A DNA stretch of 64,000 nt from Zoogloea sp041914405 (GCF_041914405.1 NZ_JAYSDK010000005.1:120052-184051); one strand, 5' to 3'; positions 35,132 to 44,401 are shown, counted from the stretch's first letter. Numbers and translations: made by a program. Notes: generated by a model not told the origin, from the sequence alone.

Positions 35132-36153
35132 CAGACATTCTTCCGCTTGAAGTCTTTTTGCAGTTTCTTCCAGTAGGCGTCGTTGGGATTTTCCTTGACG
35201 AGCTGGTTGAGCACCTTTTCATACAGGCTGGCATCGATACCTGTAGAGAGGTCCGGCGCCTTGGTGATGAACTCGCTGTTTGTCATGACCTCGGCAAAAT
35301 GCTTGACGCCCTTCGCATCCGGATCGGTGGATTGATCGAGATACTCGGAGTAATAACCACGCCACAGCAATTGCTGGTCAAGCTTGACGTACTTGGCGAT
35401 CGACTCGATCGTCTCCTTCTTGTTCTCCGCCGCGAAGCGCTCGGCCTTCAGCATGGCGCGCAGGAATTTCTCCCAGGTCGCCGGGTTCTTCGCGCTGGCC
35501 TCGGTGATCACGAGGCGGCAGCAGGGATGGCCGCGTTGCAGGTCGGTGGAATGGATGACGACTTTGAGCCCCTGGTCCTCGGCACGCAGGTCGTGAGGAC
35601 CCCACACGAGGCCGACATCAACCTGGCCGGACTTGACGGCTTCGATCACCGCGGAGGGGTTCTTCAGTTCGAAGATCTGCAGGTCGGTCTTCCAGTTGAG
35701 ACCCTTGTCCTTCAGCGCGCCGCGCAGCACCGCGTCGCCGGACGCCATGCGGACCGTTGCGACCTTCTTGCCCTTCAGGTCGGCGATCCCCTTGATCTTG
35801 CCGGCATTGGCCGCGCTGGCGACTAGGGCTGCGTCGCCACCCATGACGCCGCCGATGATCTTGAGCTTGGTGCCCTTCGACAGGTGGGCAATCGGCCCGG
35901 TGGTGCCAAAGGCGCCGGTGTCCAGTTTGCCTGCGATAATGGCGTTGAGGCCGTCGGCGGAATTTTGGAACTCGACCAGTTCGACATCCAGCCCTTCCTT
36001 GGCGAACAGGCCTTGCTCCTTGGCGACGAAGAATTTGGCGTGCCCGGTGGCCGGCAGATAGCCGACCTTGAGCTGTTCAGCGAAGGCCGCGCCCACGGTT
36101 CCGGCGAGCGCGATGGCTGCGATGACAGTCTTGAGGGCAAAACGAACTTTCAT
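35131..36153 (-). CDS. ABC transporter substrate-binding protein, NitT/TauT type
   Basis: A 340-residue periplasmic binding protein. The signal peptide (MKVRFALKTVIAAIALAG... to AFAEQ) fixes the start at 36153; an in-frame start at 36201 would put 16 residues before it. The NMT1/SsuA-like fold is shown by LKVGYLPATGHAKFFVAKEQ, GLFAKEGLDVELVEF and NAIIAGKLDTGAFGTTGPI. A Cys pair occurs at GHPCCRLVI, unusual for the family. First gene of the nine-gene operon. The ligand cannot be read; sulfonates, taurine, nitrate and aromatic acids are all used by relatives. Confidence 0.92.
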   Translation of the reverse strand: MKVRFALKTVIAAIALAGTVGAAFAEQLKVGYLPATGHAKFFVAKEQGLFAKEGLDVELVEFQNSADGLNAIIAGKLDTGAFGTTGPIAHLSKGTKLKIIGGVMGGDAALVASAANAGKIKGIADLKGKKVATVRMASGDAVLRGALKDKGLNWKTDLQIFELKNPSAVIEAVKSGQVDVGLVWGPHDLRAEDQGLKVVIHSTDLQRGHPCCRLVITEASAKNPATWEKFLRAMLKAERFAAENKKETIESIAKYVKLDQQLLWRGYYSEYLDQSTDPDAKGVKHFAEVMTNSEFITKAPDLSTGIDASLYEKVLNQLVKENPNDAYWKKLQKDFKRKNV

Positions 36154-36157
36154 GGCG

Positions 36158-36187
36158 AACTTTCTGTGCAATTTGAAGCAGAAAGTT
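36158..36187. promoter_or_regulatory. Inverted repeat covering the leader of the ABC operon
   Basis: AACTTTCTG (36158-36166) and CAGAAAGTT (36179-36187) are perfect nine-base arms around 12 bases, ending four bases from the binding-protein ATG. In mRNA the hairpin would hold the GAAAG ribosome-site region. It could be an operator or a translational switch. Confidence 0.55.
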
Positions 36188-36225
36188 TGCCAAATGCGCA
36201 TATCTAAGCAGAACGATTATTTTCT

Positions 36226-36256
36226 TTGAATCTTATTCAAAAAACCTTATTCAAAA
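36226..36256. promoter_or_regulatory. Direct repeats upstream of the ABC operon
   Basis: CTTATTCAAAA occurs twice exactly (36232-36242 and 36246-36256), a 14-base period. The first copy is also part of the inverted repeat TTTGAA-TCTTA-TTCAAA that starts at 36226. It lies about 75-105 bases upstream of the binding-protein start and is a candidate activator binding site. Confidence 0.5.
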
Positions 36257-36273
36257 TTGATCTTAAGACAGGC

Positions 36274-36303
36274 GGGTGCCCGAGGTCGGGCCCCTGGGCA
36301 CCC
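36274..36303 (-). terminator. Hairpin downstream of the CHAT gene
   Basis: GGGTGCCC (36274-36281) pairs with GGGCACCC (36296-36303) around a GC-rich loop that can itself pair. On the - strand the following tail is only modestly T-rich, so termination may be partial. Confidence 0.5.
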
Positions 36304-36317
36304 ACCGTGATGAGAAT

Positions 36318-39300
36318 TCAGGTGGATAGCGCGGCCTGGATCTCGCCCAGCGTCGCGATGGCGTCCGTCACGGCCTGCTCCCGCCCGGCCGCCGCATCGA
36401 GCTTCTGCAGGGCTTGCAGCAGGATGTCGATGGTGGAGGCGATGGATTCCCGTTCCCGCGGCGTGGCACCGCTGCTGACCAGTGCGACGTACGCGGCCTT
36501 GGCTTCGCCGAGCCGTTTGGCGCCGCTGCGCCCTCCGGCGGCAAGTTCGAGCAATCCATCGGCCAGTTGCAGGTCGGCCTGACTGGCTCGCGCCCAGAAG
36601 TCCTTGGCAGGGGCAGCAGGCTGTTCGCGCAGCGACTTGAGCAGGGCCCGCGTGGCGGCTGGCTCCCCGTCCGGAAAGCCGGCGGTGAGTCCGAGCAGGG
36701 CGCTCGCGTTGGCGGCATTGAGGGCCGGGTAGTGGATGTCGTCGCCTTCCTGGCGCGCCTGGGCGGTGGCGCGCTTGTAGGCGTCCTGCATGCTTTCGAG
36801 TGCCTTGATGGCGGCGGCCTTGTCGCCGATTTGCAGCTGGCAGGCCAAGCGGCGCTTGTCTGCCGCGGCCTGCAGACTGAGCCGTTCGGCGCTGGCGGGG
36901 CGATAGCGGCTGTCCACGGCAAGGATCGCAGCCGCCTCGTCGAGGAGGGGTAGGGCAGCGGAGGTCTGCTTGTCATCGGCCAAAACCTTGGCGCGCCGGG
37001 TCAGCATGTTGGCGAGCTGTTCCTCGGCCTTGCGCGACGTGCTGGCGTCGGGGGCGGCCAGCGCGCGCCGATAGAAGTCGATGGCCTCGTCGTGGCGGTT
37101 GTATTCGGCCTTGAGGGCGCCGAAGGCCTCCAGAATGTTGCCCTGTCCGATCCAGCCCTGGCGTTCGCACAGGGCTTGCAGGGCCTTGCTGTGGCGTTCA
37201 GCGTAAGCCGTGGCGTCCTTGTCCAGGGCCAGCGCGTGGCTGGCACGCTGCGTCAGGCGTTCCAGTTCGCAAAGGACTTCCGAGGCCGCCAGGTAGTGGT
37301 CGTAGTTGGCGGGCTTGGCCTTCGGTGCAACGCTGCGCTGTGGGCGCGGCAGGACGAAGCCTGGATCGCCATAGCACTGGTAGGCGCCCCAGGTGTTGGA
37401 GCTGCCGAATGCATCGAAGGTCGTGCCTCTGGCAGCCAGCACCGATTCGCCGAAGTTGGTGCCATCCAGGAAATGCTCGTAGAAGGTATTGGCGAAGAGT
37501 TCGGCCGCATCGTCGAGGACTTCCCAGCCCGCGGCGATGACACAGCGCACACCGATCTCGATGAGCTGGGTGGCCAGGTTGGCGGCCAGGCCTGGGCTGC
37601 CGGGGCGTGCCGCCGCGGGAGCGCCGTCCGGTCTTTCCTCGATGCGGCCGAGGCTGCAGCAGTTGATGAAAACGAAGTCGGGCACCGCCCGCATCTGCTC
37701 GATGTGGGCGGTCGTCAGCAGGTCACCGCCGCCAATCACCATGCCGGTGGCCTTGGCGACAGCGGGTAGGCCATCGGTGGCGGGGATGTCCTGCTGGTAA
37801 AGGCCGTGGCCTGACAGGTGCAGCATGCGCCACTCGCCGCTGAACAGGTCGAGGAGGATCTGTCGGGATTCGTCCTGGATGTGCAGGCTGGTCTCGATGC
37901 CGGCGCCGTCGAGCTGGCCGGACACACCCTGGGCTTCCTTCTCGGCGCCGCTCAAGGACGGCAGGTAGCGATGCCACGCACCGAGATCCGGGTTGCCGAC
38001 CACCAGGGCCTTGAACGCGTTACTGCGCCGGACGTTTAGGCGGAATTGGCCGGTGGACAACTGGCGGATCAGGCCGCTGCGCACCGACAAGGGCTGGCCG
38101 CTATCGCTGTCGTGCTCGGTGGCGCGGTCGCGCAGCAGCTCCCACGGGTAGGCGGCCGCGGTCTTGTCCACGATGAGCTGGACACGCCGGCGGTCCGGGG
38201 CGAGGTCTTTCAGCCAGTTGGGGATCAAGAGTTCGAACAGTGCGCGGCCCACCTGCTCCTGATCGGTGGTGGTGCCTATCAGGCTGTCGGTGAAGCGTTC
38301 GATGTCCTTGAACGGGACCGCGTTGTAGGTTCGTTCTGCGCGGGCCAGTTCGCCATAGACGTCGAACATCAGGCGCGGTGCGCCGTCGTTGGCGCCGCCC
38401 ACCGCGCTGATGGCAATGCGTTGCCAGTTGCCTTCATCCGCTGCGCTGCTGGCACGTCGGCGCCCGCCCTGGTGGGGGCGGATTGCCGCATCCACGTAAA
38501 AGGCACGGGCCAGTGCGCGATCCACGCCGACCGAATCCTGCGCCGCGCGCAGGGCGTTGATGGCGCGGTCCTCGAGGACTTCGATGAAGTCCAGGCGGTC
38601 GAGGCGCAGCTTGCCAGCCAGTCCGGCCCGCTCCAGGCGCAGGCGGGCGTCCCGGTGGCCGCGCAGGGTGGCGGCCACCGAGTCGGCGAGGCTCAGCTCG
38701 CCAATGCCGGCACCGATCAGCAGTGCGCTGATGCCGACACTGAGGGGCTGCTGCCGTTCGGCGGGATCCTTCAGCTCCTCGGCTTCCAGCTCTTCGGTAG
38801 CGTAGGTCGCGACGGCTTTGGCTACCGACTGGGCGAGTTCGCCGGCCGACAATTGGCCGATGCGGCCGATGCCGATGACGATCGCGCCTTGAGTGAAGTT
38901 CTCGTTCGGGCGCTTGCGGTAGATGGAGAAGGTGCCGAGTGCGCCGGCATGCAGGCCGGCGTCGAGGCGTTTCTGCATACGCCCGCCGAGGGCCTGGTCG
39001 AGCAGCTTCTCGGCGAACTCCAGCGCGTTGGCGCCCCAGGTGTGGCCGACCAGCACAGCTGATTCGGCGTACATGACGTCACCGTGGAGCACGCGGACTT
39101 CCGTGCGGTAGCCGCCTCGCGCGGCCTTGCGGGCGGAGCGAAGGGAGGCGCCGGTGGCGGCGGCCAGCAGTTCGCCACGGCTGGGGTAGAGCGCAGCGTC
39201 GGCTTCGTCGCTGCGCCAGGGTTGCAGTGCCGTGACGCCGCGGGAGACCGGCGGCTGTGTGGCCAGGCGGTCGCTGCGGCCTTTTTCGAGGAGGTCCAGG

Positions 39301-41867
39301 TAGCCGTCGTGGGCATCGGTGGCTTTCGGCATGTCGCCATGCACGCTGCGCACGTAATACACCCGACCGCCCTTGCGGCAGTTGTCGGGAATGCCGGTGG
39401 ACCAGGGCACGCGGCCGTCGCCTTCGGGGGTGCACAGGATCTGGAAGCGGCCCGCCGCATCGACAATCGCCTTCTCGGGCGTCTGGTCGGCGAGGCCGGC
39501 TACATACACCAGGCGCGGGCTGGAAAGTAGCGGGTCGGACTTGACCAGGGTTTCCCAGACGCTGGCCGACTGGCCCAGCACGCCGGCCGGTGGCTCCGGC
39601 CATTTGGCGCCGGCGTCGGCCTGCTTGAAGGCCTTCCAGGTGTCGGCGTTGCGGATGTGCTGGTCGTCGCCGCTTGCAGCCCAGGGCAGGAGCTCCATGA
39701 CACCCGGGAACGTGCCGGCGGTTTCAAGAAGCTCCTCCTGGGAATGGCAGAGGTCCAGCAGGGCCAGCTGGCGGAAGAAGCTGTCGCGGCCGGTGAGCAG
39801 CAGGGTGATGGAATGGGAGCCCTGGTTCGGCGTGCCCAGCATCAAGGCCCGCGGATCGCCGGGATGATTGTTCCAGGCCTCCCATACTTCGGGATGGGCG
39901 GCGAAGGTGGCACGCAGCAGCACGCCGCCCATGGAGTGGACGACGATGTGCACGGGCTTGCGCTCGGGGGCCATCGCCGCGATGGCGTCCTTGATCCGTT
40001 TGGCGAGTCCGTCCACCGAGGTGGCCAGCGGCTTGCGCCAGTCGTAGCCGTACATGTCCACCTTGTAGCCGCGCTGGCGCAGGCTGTTGGCGAGGGGCAA
40101 GTAGGTGTCGGCGAGCGGCTGGCCGGCCTGCACGTCGGCGTTGATCTTCAGTTTGTCGCGGAAGGCCCCGCCGGCCAGGGACAGGATGCTGGCCCACACC
40201 TCGCTCTTGTTCACCAGCAGCTGGCTACCGCACAGGCCGGGCACCATCACCACGATGCCGCGGGGCTGGGCGGGATCGGGCTGGGCGCGCGGGCCGAACA
40301 GGCCACGGGCCTGCTCGCCGGTGACGTCGGGCAGCGGCCAGTCCCCGTGGTAGTCGTGGAAGAGTCTGTCGGCCTCGGGGGCTTGCACCAGGGCGGCGAC
40401 CGCGGCGGCGGCGCTGTCGTTATTATGGAAATAGCGGAAGTGATTGACGTCGCCGCCGCTGCGGAACTGAACGCGGCAGCGCGGGCCGTCCGCTGGCGTG
40501 CGGCGGATGGCGCCGTCGAGCATCGAGCGGGTATCCACCACCAGGTCGTGGTCCCGCTCGTAGAAGCGGTCGGCAAGCCAGATGCGCAGCGCCGCCAGGC
40601 GGTCGCCCTCCACCGGCGCGGCGTCGCCTGCGATCACGTAGAGCTCGCCGCGGGCCGGTGCGGCGTTGATGACGCCGAGCAGCGGGGCGCCAGGCATCAT
40701 GGCCTGCAGACCGGGTAGCTGGTCCACGCGGCGGCGGCTGGCCAGCACCGAGGCGACGGTTTCGGTGACCATGTCGAGACCGGTCTGCAGCAGCTCCGGC
40801 ACTTCGAAGAGGCCCCGGCTCTCGCTGGCCTTCATCTCCAGGCCGATGGCGGCGAGCACCATCAGCGAGCCCCACTGGTCCAGCTTGTCGCCGGCCAGGC
40901 TGGTGCCGCGGGCCGGGCAGGCGGCGCGCACGAAGCGTTCGATGGCGAGCTCCGGGCGGCTGCGCAGTTCATTCACCAGCTTGCCGAGGGCGTCGCGGTG
41001 GCGCTTGATCGCGGTGGCCTGGTCGGCGTCGTCCGCGGCACGCGGGCCGAGGGCCTGCTGGGCTTCGGCCAGGTCGAAACCGTCCGGGTCGAGGCACAGC
41101 AGCTCACCGACCAGGCCACCGCGGGAGTGGGACAGGAAGCTGATGCGGCCTTTCCTGGGCAACAGGCGGGCCGCGTCGAGGGCGTTCTCGATAGGGCTGC
41201 GGGTCAGTGTCCAGTGCTCGAGGGCGTAGATGCGTTCGCCGTAGTAGTCGCGCAGTGTTTGCCAGCGCTCTTTCTGGTCCTGCCACAGACGGCCGAAGCT
41301 GCCGGCCGTGCTCGAGCCGGTGCCGTGCAGGAGCAGCAGGGTCGGGCCGCCGTCAGGGATGGGGGCTGTGAGGCGTGGGCCGAGGGTGCCGTCGGCGCGC
41401 ACGGGAAACACGCCTTCCACCGGGATGGCCCGGTTCTGGACCTTGTCGACGATGGTGTTGCGCAGCGCGTCGTCGGGCTTGATGTTGAGCCAGCGCAGGG
41501 CCTTGAGGGCGAGCTGGCCGATGAAGCCCCGCTGGGCGCCGGGCAGGCCGAGGGCGGTGGGCGGGGACCAGGATTCGTCGTCATTGAGCCCCCGCGCTTC
41601 GCCGGCGTGGGGATCGCCGAGGCGGGCGCGCAGGTCTTCTGCTGCAGTCCAGAAACGCAGGCCGCCTTCCAGCTCGACCTCGACCAGCGCGCCGTCGGGA
41701 ATCTCCTGCACCAGATCGTCGGCCGTTCCACGGGCGCTGCCGGCGATCTCGATGGCCGAGGCCTCGATGCCGGCGAACAGGTCGGCGGTGCGTCCCTGAC
41801 GGGTCAGCCACAGCTCGGCCTTGTCCTGCTTCTTGCCGTTGATGCGAAGTTTGAGATTGCCGGACAT
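36318..41867 (-). CDS. Giant CHAT-protease protein with two alpha/beta-hydrolase domains
   Basis: An 1849-residue cytoplasmic protein (no signal). In order: a beta-rich N-terminus; a first lipase-like hydrolase (LLLLHGTGSSTAGSFG and Ser248 in LSHSRGGLVGE); and a second, LCAT-like hydrolase (VVMVPGLCGSQLL, YGYDWRKPL and Ser645 in VVHSMGGVLLR). A middle region of about 400 residues follows, then a CHAT clan-CD cysteine protease domain with His1354 in LHLSGHGLYQ and Cys1403/Cys1404 in FINCCSLGR. A helical, probably TPR-like, tail ends the protein. CHAT proteases are caspase relatives, some of them defence effectors. The start at 41867 has GGGGAGGCAAACC upstream. It is alone in its transcription unit; function unknown. 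Confidence 0.9.
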   Translation of the reverse strand: MSGNLKLRINGKKQDKAELWLTRQGRTADLFAGIEASAIEIAGSARGTADDLVQEIPDGALVEVELEGGLRFWTAAEDLRARLGDPHAGEARGLNDDESWSPPTALGLPGAQRGFIGQLALKALRWLNIKPDDALRNTIVDKVQNRAIPVEGVFPVRADGTLGPRLTAPIPDGGPTLLLLHGTGSSTAGSFGRLWQDQKERWQTLRDYYGERIYALEHWTLTRSPIENALDAARLLPRKGRISFLSHSRGGLVGELLCLDPDGFDLAEAQQALGPRAADDADQATAIKRHRDALGKLVNELRSRPELAIERFVRAACPARGTSLAGDKLDQWGSLMVLAAIGLEMKASESRGLFEVPELLQTGLDMVTETVASVLASRRRVDQLPGLQAMMPGAPLLGVINAAPARGELYVIAGDAAPVEGDRLAALRIWLADRFYERDHDLVVDTRSMLDGAIRRTPADGPRCRVQFRSGGDVNHFRYFHNNDSAAAAVAALVQAPEADRLFHDYHGDWPLPDVTGEQARGLFGPRAQPDPAQPRGIVVMVPGLCGSQLLVNKSEVWASILSLAGGAFRDKLKINADVQAGQPLADTYLPLANSLRQRGYKVDMYGYDWRKPLATSVDGLAKRIKDAIAAMAPERKPVHIVVHSMGGVLLRATFAAHPEVWEAWNNHPGDPRALMLGTPNQGSHSITLLLTGRDSFFRQLALLDLCHSQEELLETAGTFPGVMELLPWAASGDDQHIRNADTWKAFKQADAGAKWPEPPAGVLGQSASVWETLVKSDPLLSSPRLVYVAGLADQTPEKAIVDAAGRFQILCTPEGDGRVPWSTGIPDNCRKGGRVYYVRSVHGDMPKATDAHDGYLDLLEKGRSDRLATQPPVSRGVTALQPWRSDEADAALYPSRGELLAAATGASLRSARKAARGGYRTEVRVLHGDVMYAESAVLVGHTWGANALEFAEKLLDQALGGRMQKRLDAGLHAGALGTFSIYRKRPNENFTQGAIVIGIGRIGQLSAGELAQSVAKAVATYATEELEAEELKDPAERQQPLSVGISALLIGAGIGELSLADSVAATLRGHRDARLRLERAGLAGKLRLDRLDFIEVLEDRAINALRAAQDSVGVDRALARAFYVDAAIRPHQGGRRRASSAADEGNWQRIAISAVGGANDGAPRLMFDVYGELARAERTYNAVPFKDIERFTDSLIGTTTDQEQVGRALFELLIPNWLKDLAPDRRRVQLIVDKTAAAYPWELLRDRATEHDSDSGQPLSVRSGLIRQLSTGQFRLNVRRSNAFKALVVGNPDLGAWHRYLPSLSGAEKEAQGVSGQLDGAGIETSLHIQDESRQILLDLFSGEWRMLHLSGHGLYQQDIPATDGLPAVAKATGMVIGGGDLLTTAHIEQMRAVPDFVFINCCSLGRIEERPDGAPAAARPGSPGLAANLATQLIEIGVRCVIAAGWEVLDDAAELFANTFYEHFLDGTNFGESVLAARGTTFDAFGSSNTWGAYQCYGDPGFVLPRPQRSVAPKAKPANYDHYLAASEVLCELERLTQRASHALALDKDATAYAERHSKALQALCERQGWIGQGNILEAFGALKAEYNRHDEAIDFYRRALAAPDASTSRKAEEQLANMLTRRAKVLADDKQTSAALPLLDEAAAILAVDSRYRPASAERLSLQAAADKRRLACQLQIGDKAAAIKALESMQDAYKRATAQARQEGDDIHYPALNAANASALLGLTAGFPDGEPAATRALLKSLREQPAAPAKDFWARASQADLQLADGLLELAAGGRSGAKRLGEAKAAYVALVSSGATPRERESIASTIDILLQALQKLDAAAGREQAVTDAIATLGEIQAALST

Positions 41868-41994
41868 GGTTTGCCTCCCCCTCATTGTTGTCGTTGCGGA
41901 GCGCTGCTGGCGCCTTGGCGCACAGGGCTGCTCCGGGGAAGGATAGCCCTCATGGGGCTGGAATCAAGATTCGAAATGCATTTTCACGCTGGCG

Positions 41995-42501
41995 TCAGGT
42001 AGGCCGGAACTCCATCATCATCAGGCGGCGGCCGTCGGATTCGTGCTTGCCGACGACGCGAAAGCCGAGCCGGTTGAAGCGCCGGGGCCGCGCGGTGGAT
42101 ACCAGCAGGCGACCGCTCGGGAAGTTCTCAAGTACCCAGGCGATGCGCGCGGCGATCAGCCCGCGTGCGATGCCCTGGCCACGGACGTGCTCGGCGACCG
42201 CCGACATGTACAGGATATGGGTGTCGATCGCCCAGTCGGCGGCCTTGATGCCGCCGGCGCCGACGATCTCTTCACCGCAGCGGGCGACGAAGAAGTGGCG
42301 GTAGAAGGGAGCCTCGGCGGAGATCAGCTGGGCCTCGATGCGGGCCCGGTCGTAGCGCTGCGGATTGTCGAAGGACGCCAGCAGTACCGAGGCGGCGGCT
42401 TCGCGGCCCGCATGGTCGTCGGGCAGCAGCAGGTCGATGGTGATCGGTTCCGTGGCGCATCCTCCCGATGGGCGGCACCGGGGAGGTGCCGTGGCCGCCA
42501 T
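41995..42501 (-). CDS. GNAT-family N-acetyltransferase
   Basis: A 168-residue acetyltransferase-fold protein. It shows the beta4 strand HILYMSAVAEHV and the acetyl-CoA loop VRGQGIARGLI (Arg/Gln-x-x-Gly-x-Gly/Ala). A C-terminal NRLGFRVVGKHE segment follows, typical of the family. The first 18 or so residues are Pro/Cys-rich and may be non-native; a later start is possible. Substrate unknown. It lies 127 bases upstream of the CHAT gene on the same strand, but without a tight junction. Confidence 0.85.
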   Translation of the reverse strand: MAATAPPRCRPSGGCATEPITIDLLLPDDHAGREAAASVLLASFDNPQRYDRARIEAQLISAEAPFYRHFFVARCGEEIVGAGGIKAADWAIDTHILYMSAVAEHVRGQGIARGLIAARIAWVLENFPSGRLLVSTARPRRFNRLGFRVVGKHESDGRRLMMMEFRPT

Positions 42502-42565
42502 TCAACCTGCGCTGTGTTGCAGGCGTGTTGCGGCCGGGAGAAGGGCTGCGCCGGGGCGGGAAAGC

Positions 42566-43048
42566 CTAGGGAACGACGAAGAAGCGGTATTTGCTGGGCA
42601 GGCCCTTGCGCAGCTGGATGCCGCGCCCGACGGCGGCCGGATCCCGCGTGAAAATCTTGACCTGGGCGGAGGGGCGGACCAGCAGTTCGTCCGCGTCGCA
42701 GCGGATGATGCCGGCCTCGGCCTGGCGCTGCTTGCACAGGGTCAGCCACAGGGGGCCGTTGAGGGGGGCTTCCGCTGCGGGGGGCGGCGCAGGTGTTTCT
42801 TCTGCGGGAGCTTCGTTCTTCGGGGCGAGACGTTCCGTCTTGTCCGGGCGGGTGGGCTTGTCGCTGCGCGGCGGCCGCGGGCGCGGTGCGGGCGCGGGCT
42901 TGCTGCTCCCGGCACTGTCCTCACTTGTCTCATGTCGGGGCGGAGCACTTTTCTCCGCCGGTGCATCGGGTTTCAGGGTCGAGCACGCGCCCAGGGCAAG
43001 GGCAGCCAGCACGGCGAACAGGGACGGGCGAAGGTGGGAGAAATGCAT
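42566..43048 (-). CDS. Proline-rich lipoprotein, unrecognised
   Basis: A 160-residue predicted lipoprotein. The signal ends in a lipobox, ALALGACSTLK. A long Pro/Lys/Arg/Glu-rich spacer (about residues 28-92) follows, then a compact C-terminal domain of about 65 residues with two Cys (LTLCKQRQAEAGIIRCDADELL). The spacer suggests reach through the periplasm. It is on the same strand as the pqq genes, downstream of pqqE, but a pair of palindromic repeats lies between them. Confidence 0.82.
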   Translation of the reverse strand: MHFSHLRPSLFAVLAALALGACSTLKPDAPAEKSAPPRHETSEDSAGSSKPAPAPRPRPPRSDKPTRPDKTERLAPKNEAPAEETPAPPPAAEAPLNGPLWLTLCKQRQAEAGIIRCDADELLVRPSAQVKIFTRDPAAVGRGIQLRKGLPSKYRFFVVP

Positions 43049-43181
43049 GATGAATCGGCGACCGGAATCGGCAGGATTCTAGCATGGGGGCCGGGCGGGA
43101 AAGGCCGAGCCGAGGCCGCGGAGCAGGCTGGATCCGGGCCTGCGGGGCCAGCTCGCTGGCATTTCGGGGAAGCGGGCGTGG

Positions 43182-43239
43182 GGGCGAATTCCTTCGCCCT
43201 CCGTCGATTCACCGAAGTCCGTGGGCGAATGAATTCGCC
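43182..43239. repeat. Paired GGGCGAAT palindromes (41-nt period)
   Basis: GGGCGAATTCCTTCGCCC (43182-43199, one mismatch) and GGGCGAATGAATTCGCC (43223-43239) are separated by 23 bases with opposite centres. They lie between pqqE and the lipoprotein gene. Confidence 0.85.
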
Positions 43240-43270
43240 TCCACGGTACAGATTGATAAAGGAGAGGGGG

Positions 43271-44401
43271 TCAGAAGGCGCGATCGAGGGCGCGGGAGTT
43301 TTTCGGGTCGCGGAAGACCAGCGGCTTGACGGTGGCGGCCTGCTCGGCCTTGACCAGCGCGGCATCGATGAGGCCATGGTCTGGTGACTTGGGACACACC
43401 GGGTCGGTGGCGTCGGCGTTGCCGGTCAGCATGAAGGCCTGGCAGCGGCAGCCGCCGTGGTCCTTCTCCTTGTCCTCGCAGCTCTGGCAGGTTTCCGGCA
43501 GCCAGGCGGTGCCGCGGAAGCGGTTGAACAGCGGTGACTCGTGCCAGATCCAGTCCAGCGCGTGCTCGCGTACGTCCGGAAACTCGAGGCCCGGCAGCAT
43601 GCGGGCGGTGTGGCAGGGCAGGGCCAGGCCGTCCGGGGTGACGGACAGGAAGACTTCGCCCCAGCCGTTCATGCACTTCTTGGGTTTCTTCGACTGGTAG
43701 TCCGGCGTCACGAAGAGGATGCGCATCTTCTTGCCGAGCTTGGCCTTCCAGCGTTCGGTGACGGCTTCGGCTTCGGCCAGCTGGGCGGTGGTGGGCATCA
43801 GCGCCTCGCGGTTGAGAAAGGCCCAGCCGTGGTACTGGGTGTTGGCCAGCTCCAGGTATTCGGCGCCGATCTCGACGGCCATCTCGATGATGTGGTCGAG
43901 GTGGTCGATGTTGGTCCGGTGCAGCACGCAGTTGATCACCGTCGGGTAGCCGGCGGCCTTGGTCATCGCCGCCACCTTGCGCTTCAGTTCGAAGGTGCGG
44001 GTGTTGGTGATGAGGTCGTTGGCTTCGCGGGTGGCGTCCTGGAAGGACAGCTGGATGTGGTCCAGGCCGGCTTCCTTGAGGGCCGCCAGGCGCGCTTCGG
44101 TGAGGCCCACGCCGGAGGTGATCAGGTTGGTGTAGAAGCCCAGCTTGCGGGCTTCGCCGACAAGGATTTCGATGTCGTCGCGGAGCAGCGGCTCGCCACC
44201 TGAAATGCCGAACTGGGCGGCGCCCATCTCCCGCGCCTCGCGGATCACCTTCAGCCAGTCCTCCGTCGCCAGTTCTGGCCCGGCCTGGGCGAAATCCACC
44301 GGGTTGTAGCAGAAGGCGCAGTGCAGCGGGCAGCGGTAGGTGACTTCGGCCAACAGCCACAGGGGGCCGGGGCGGCGGGGGACGAGCAGCGGCTCCATCA
44401 T
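43271..44401 (-). CDS. pqqE: PqqE, radical-SAM PQQ synthesis enzyme
   Basis: PqqE forms the carbon-carbon bond between the Glu and Tyr of PqqA, the first chemical step of PQQ synthesis, working with PqqD. The 376-residue product has the radical-SAM triad in TYRCPLHCAFC (CxxxCxxC) and the SAM motif GISGGEPLL. The SPASM auxiliary-cluster cysteines lie in the C-terminal third (KKCMNGWGE, LPCHTARM, CQSCEDK, GGCRCQAF, DPVCPKS). The start at 44401 overlaps the pqqD stop by four bases; an alternative ATG at 44413 would add four residues. Confidence 0.97.
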   Translation of the reverse strand: MMEPLLVPRRPGPLWLLAEVTYRCPLHCAFCYNPVDFAQAGPELATEDWLKVIREAREMGAAQFGISGGEPLLRDDIEILVGEARKLGFYTNLITSGVGLTEARLAALKEAGLDHIQLSFQDATREANDLITNTRTFELKRKVAAMTKAAGYPTVINCVLHRTNIDHLDHIIEMAVEIGAEYLELANTQYHGWAFLNREALMPTTAQLAEAEAVTERWKAKLGKKMRILFVTPDYQSKKPKKCMNGWGEVFLSVTPDGLALPCHTARMLPGLEFPDVREHALDWIWHESPLFNRFRGTAWLPETCQSCEDKEKDHGGCRCQAFMLTGNADATDPVCPKSPDHGLIDAALVKAEQAATVKPLVFRDPKNSRALDRAF

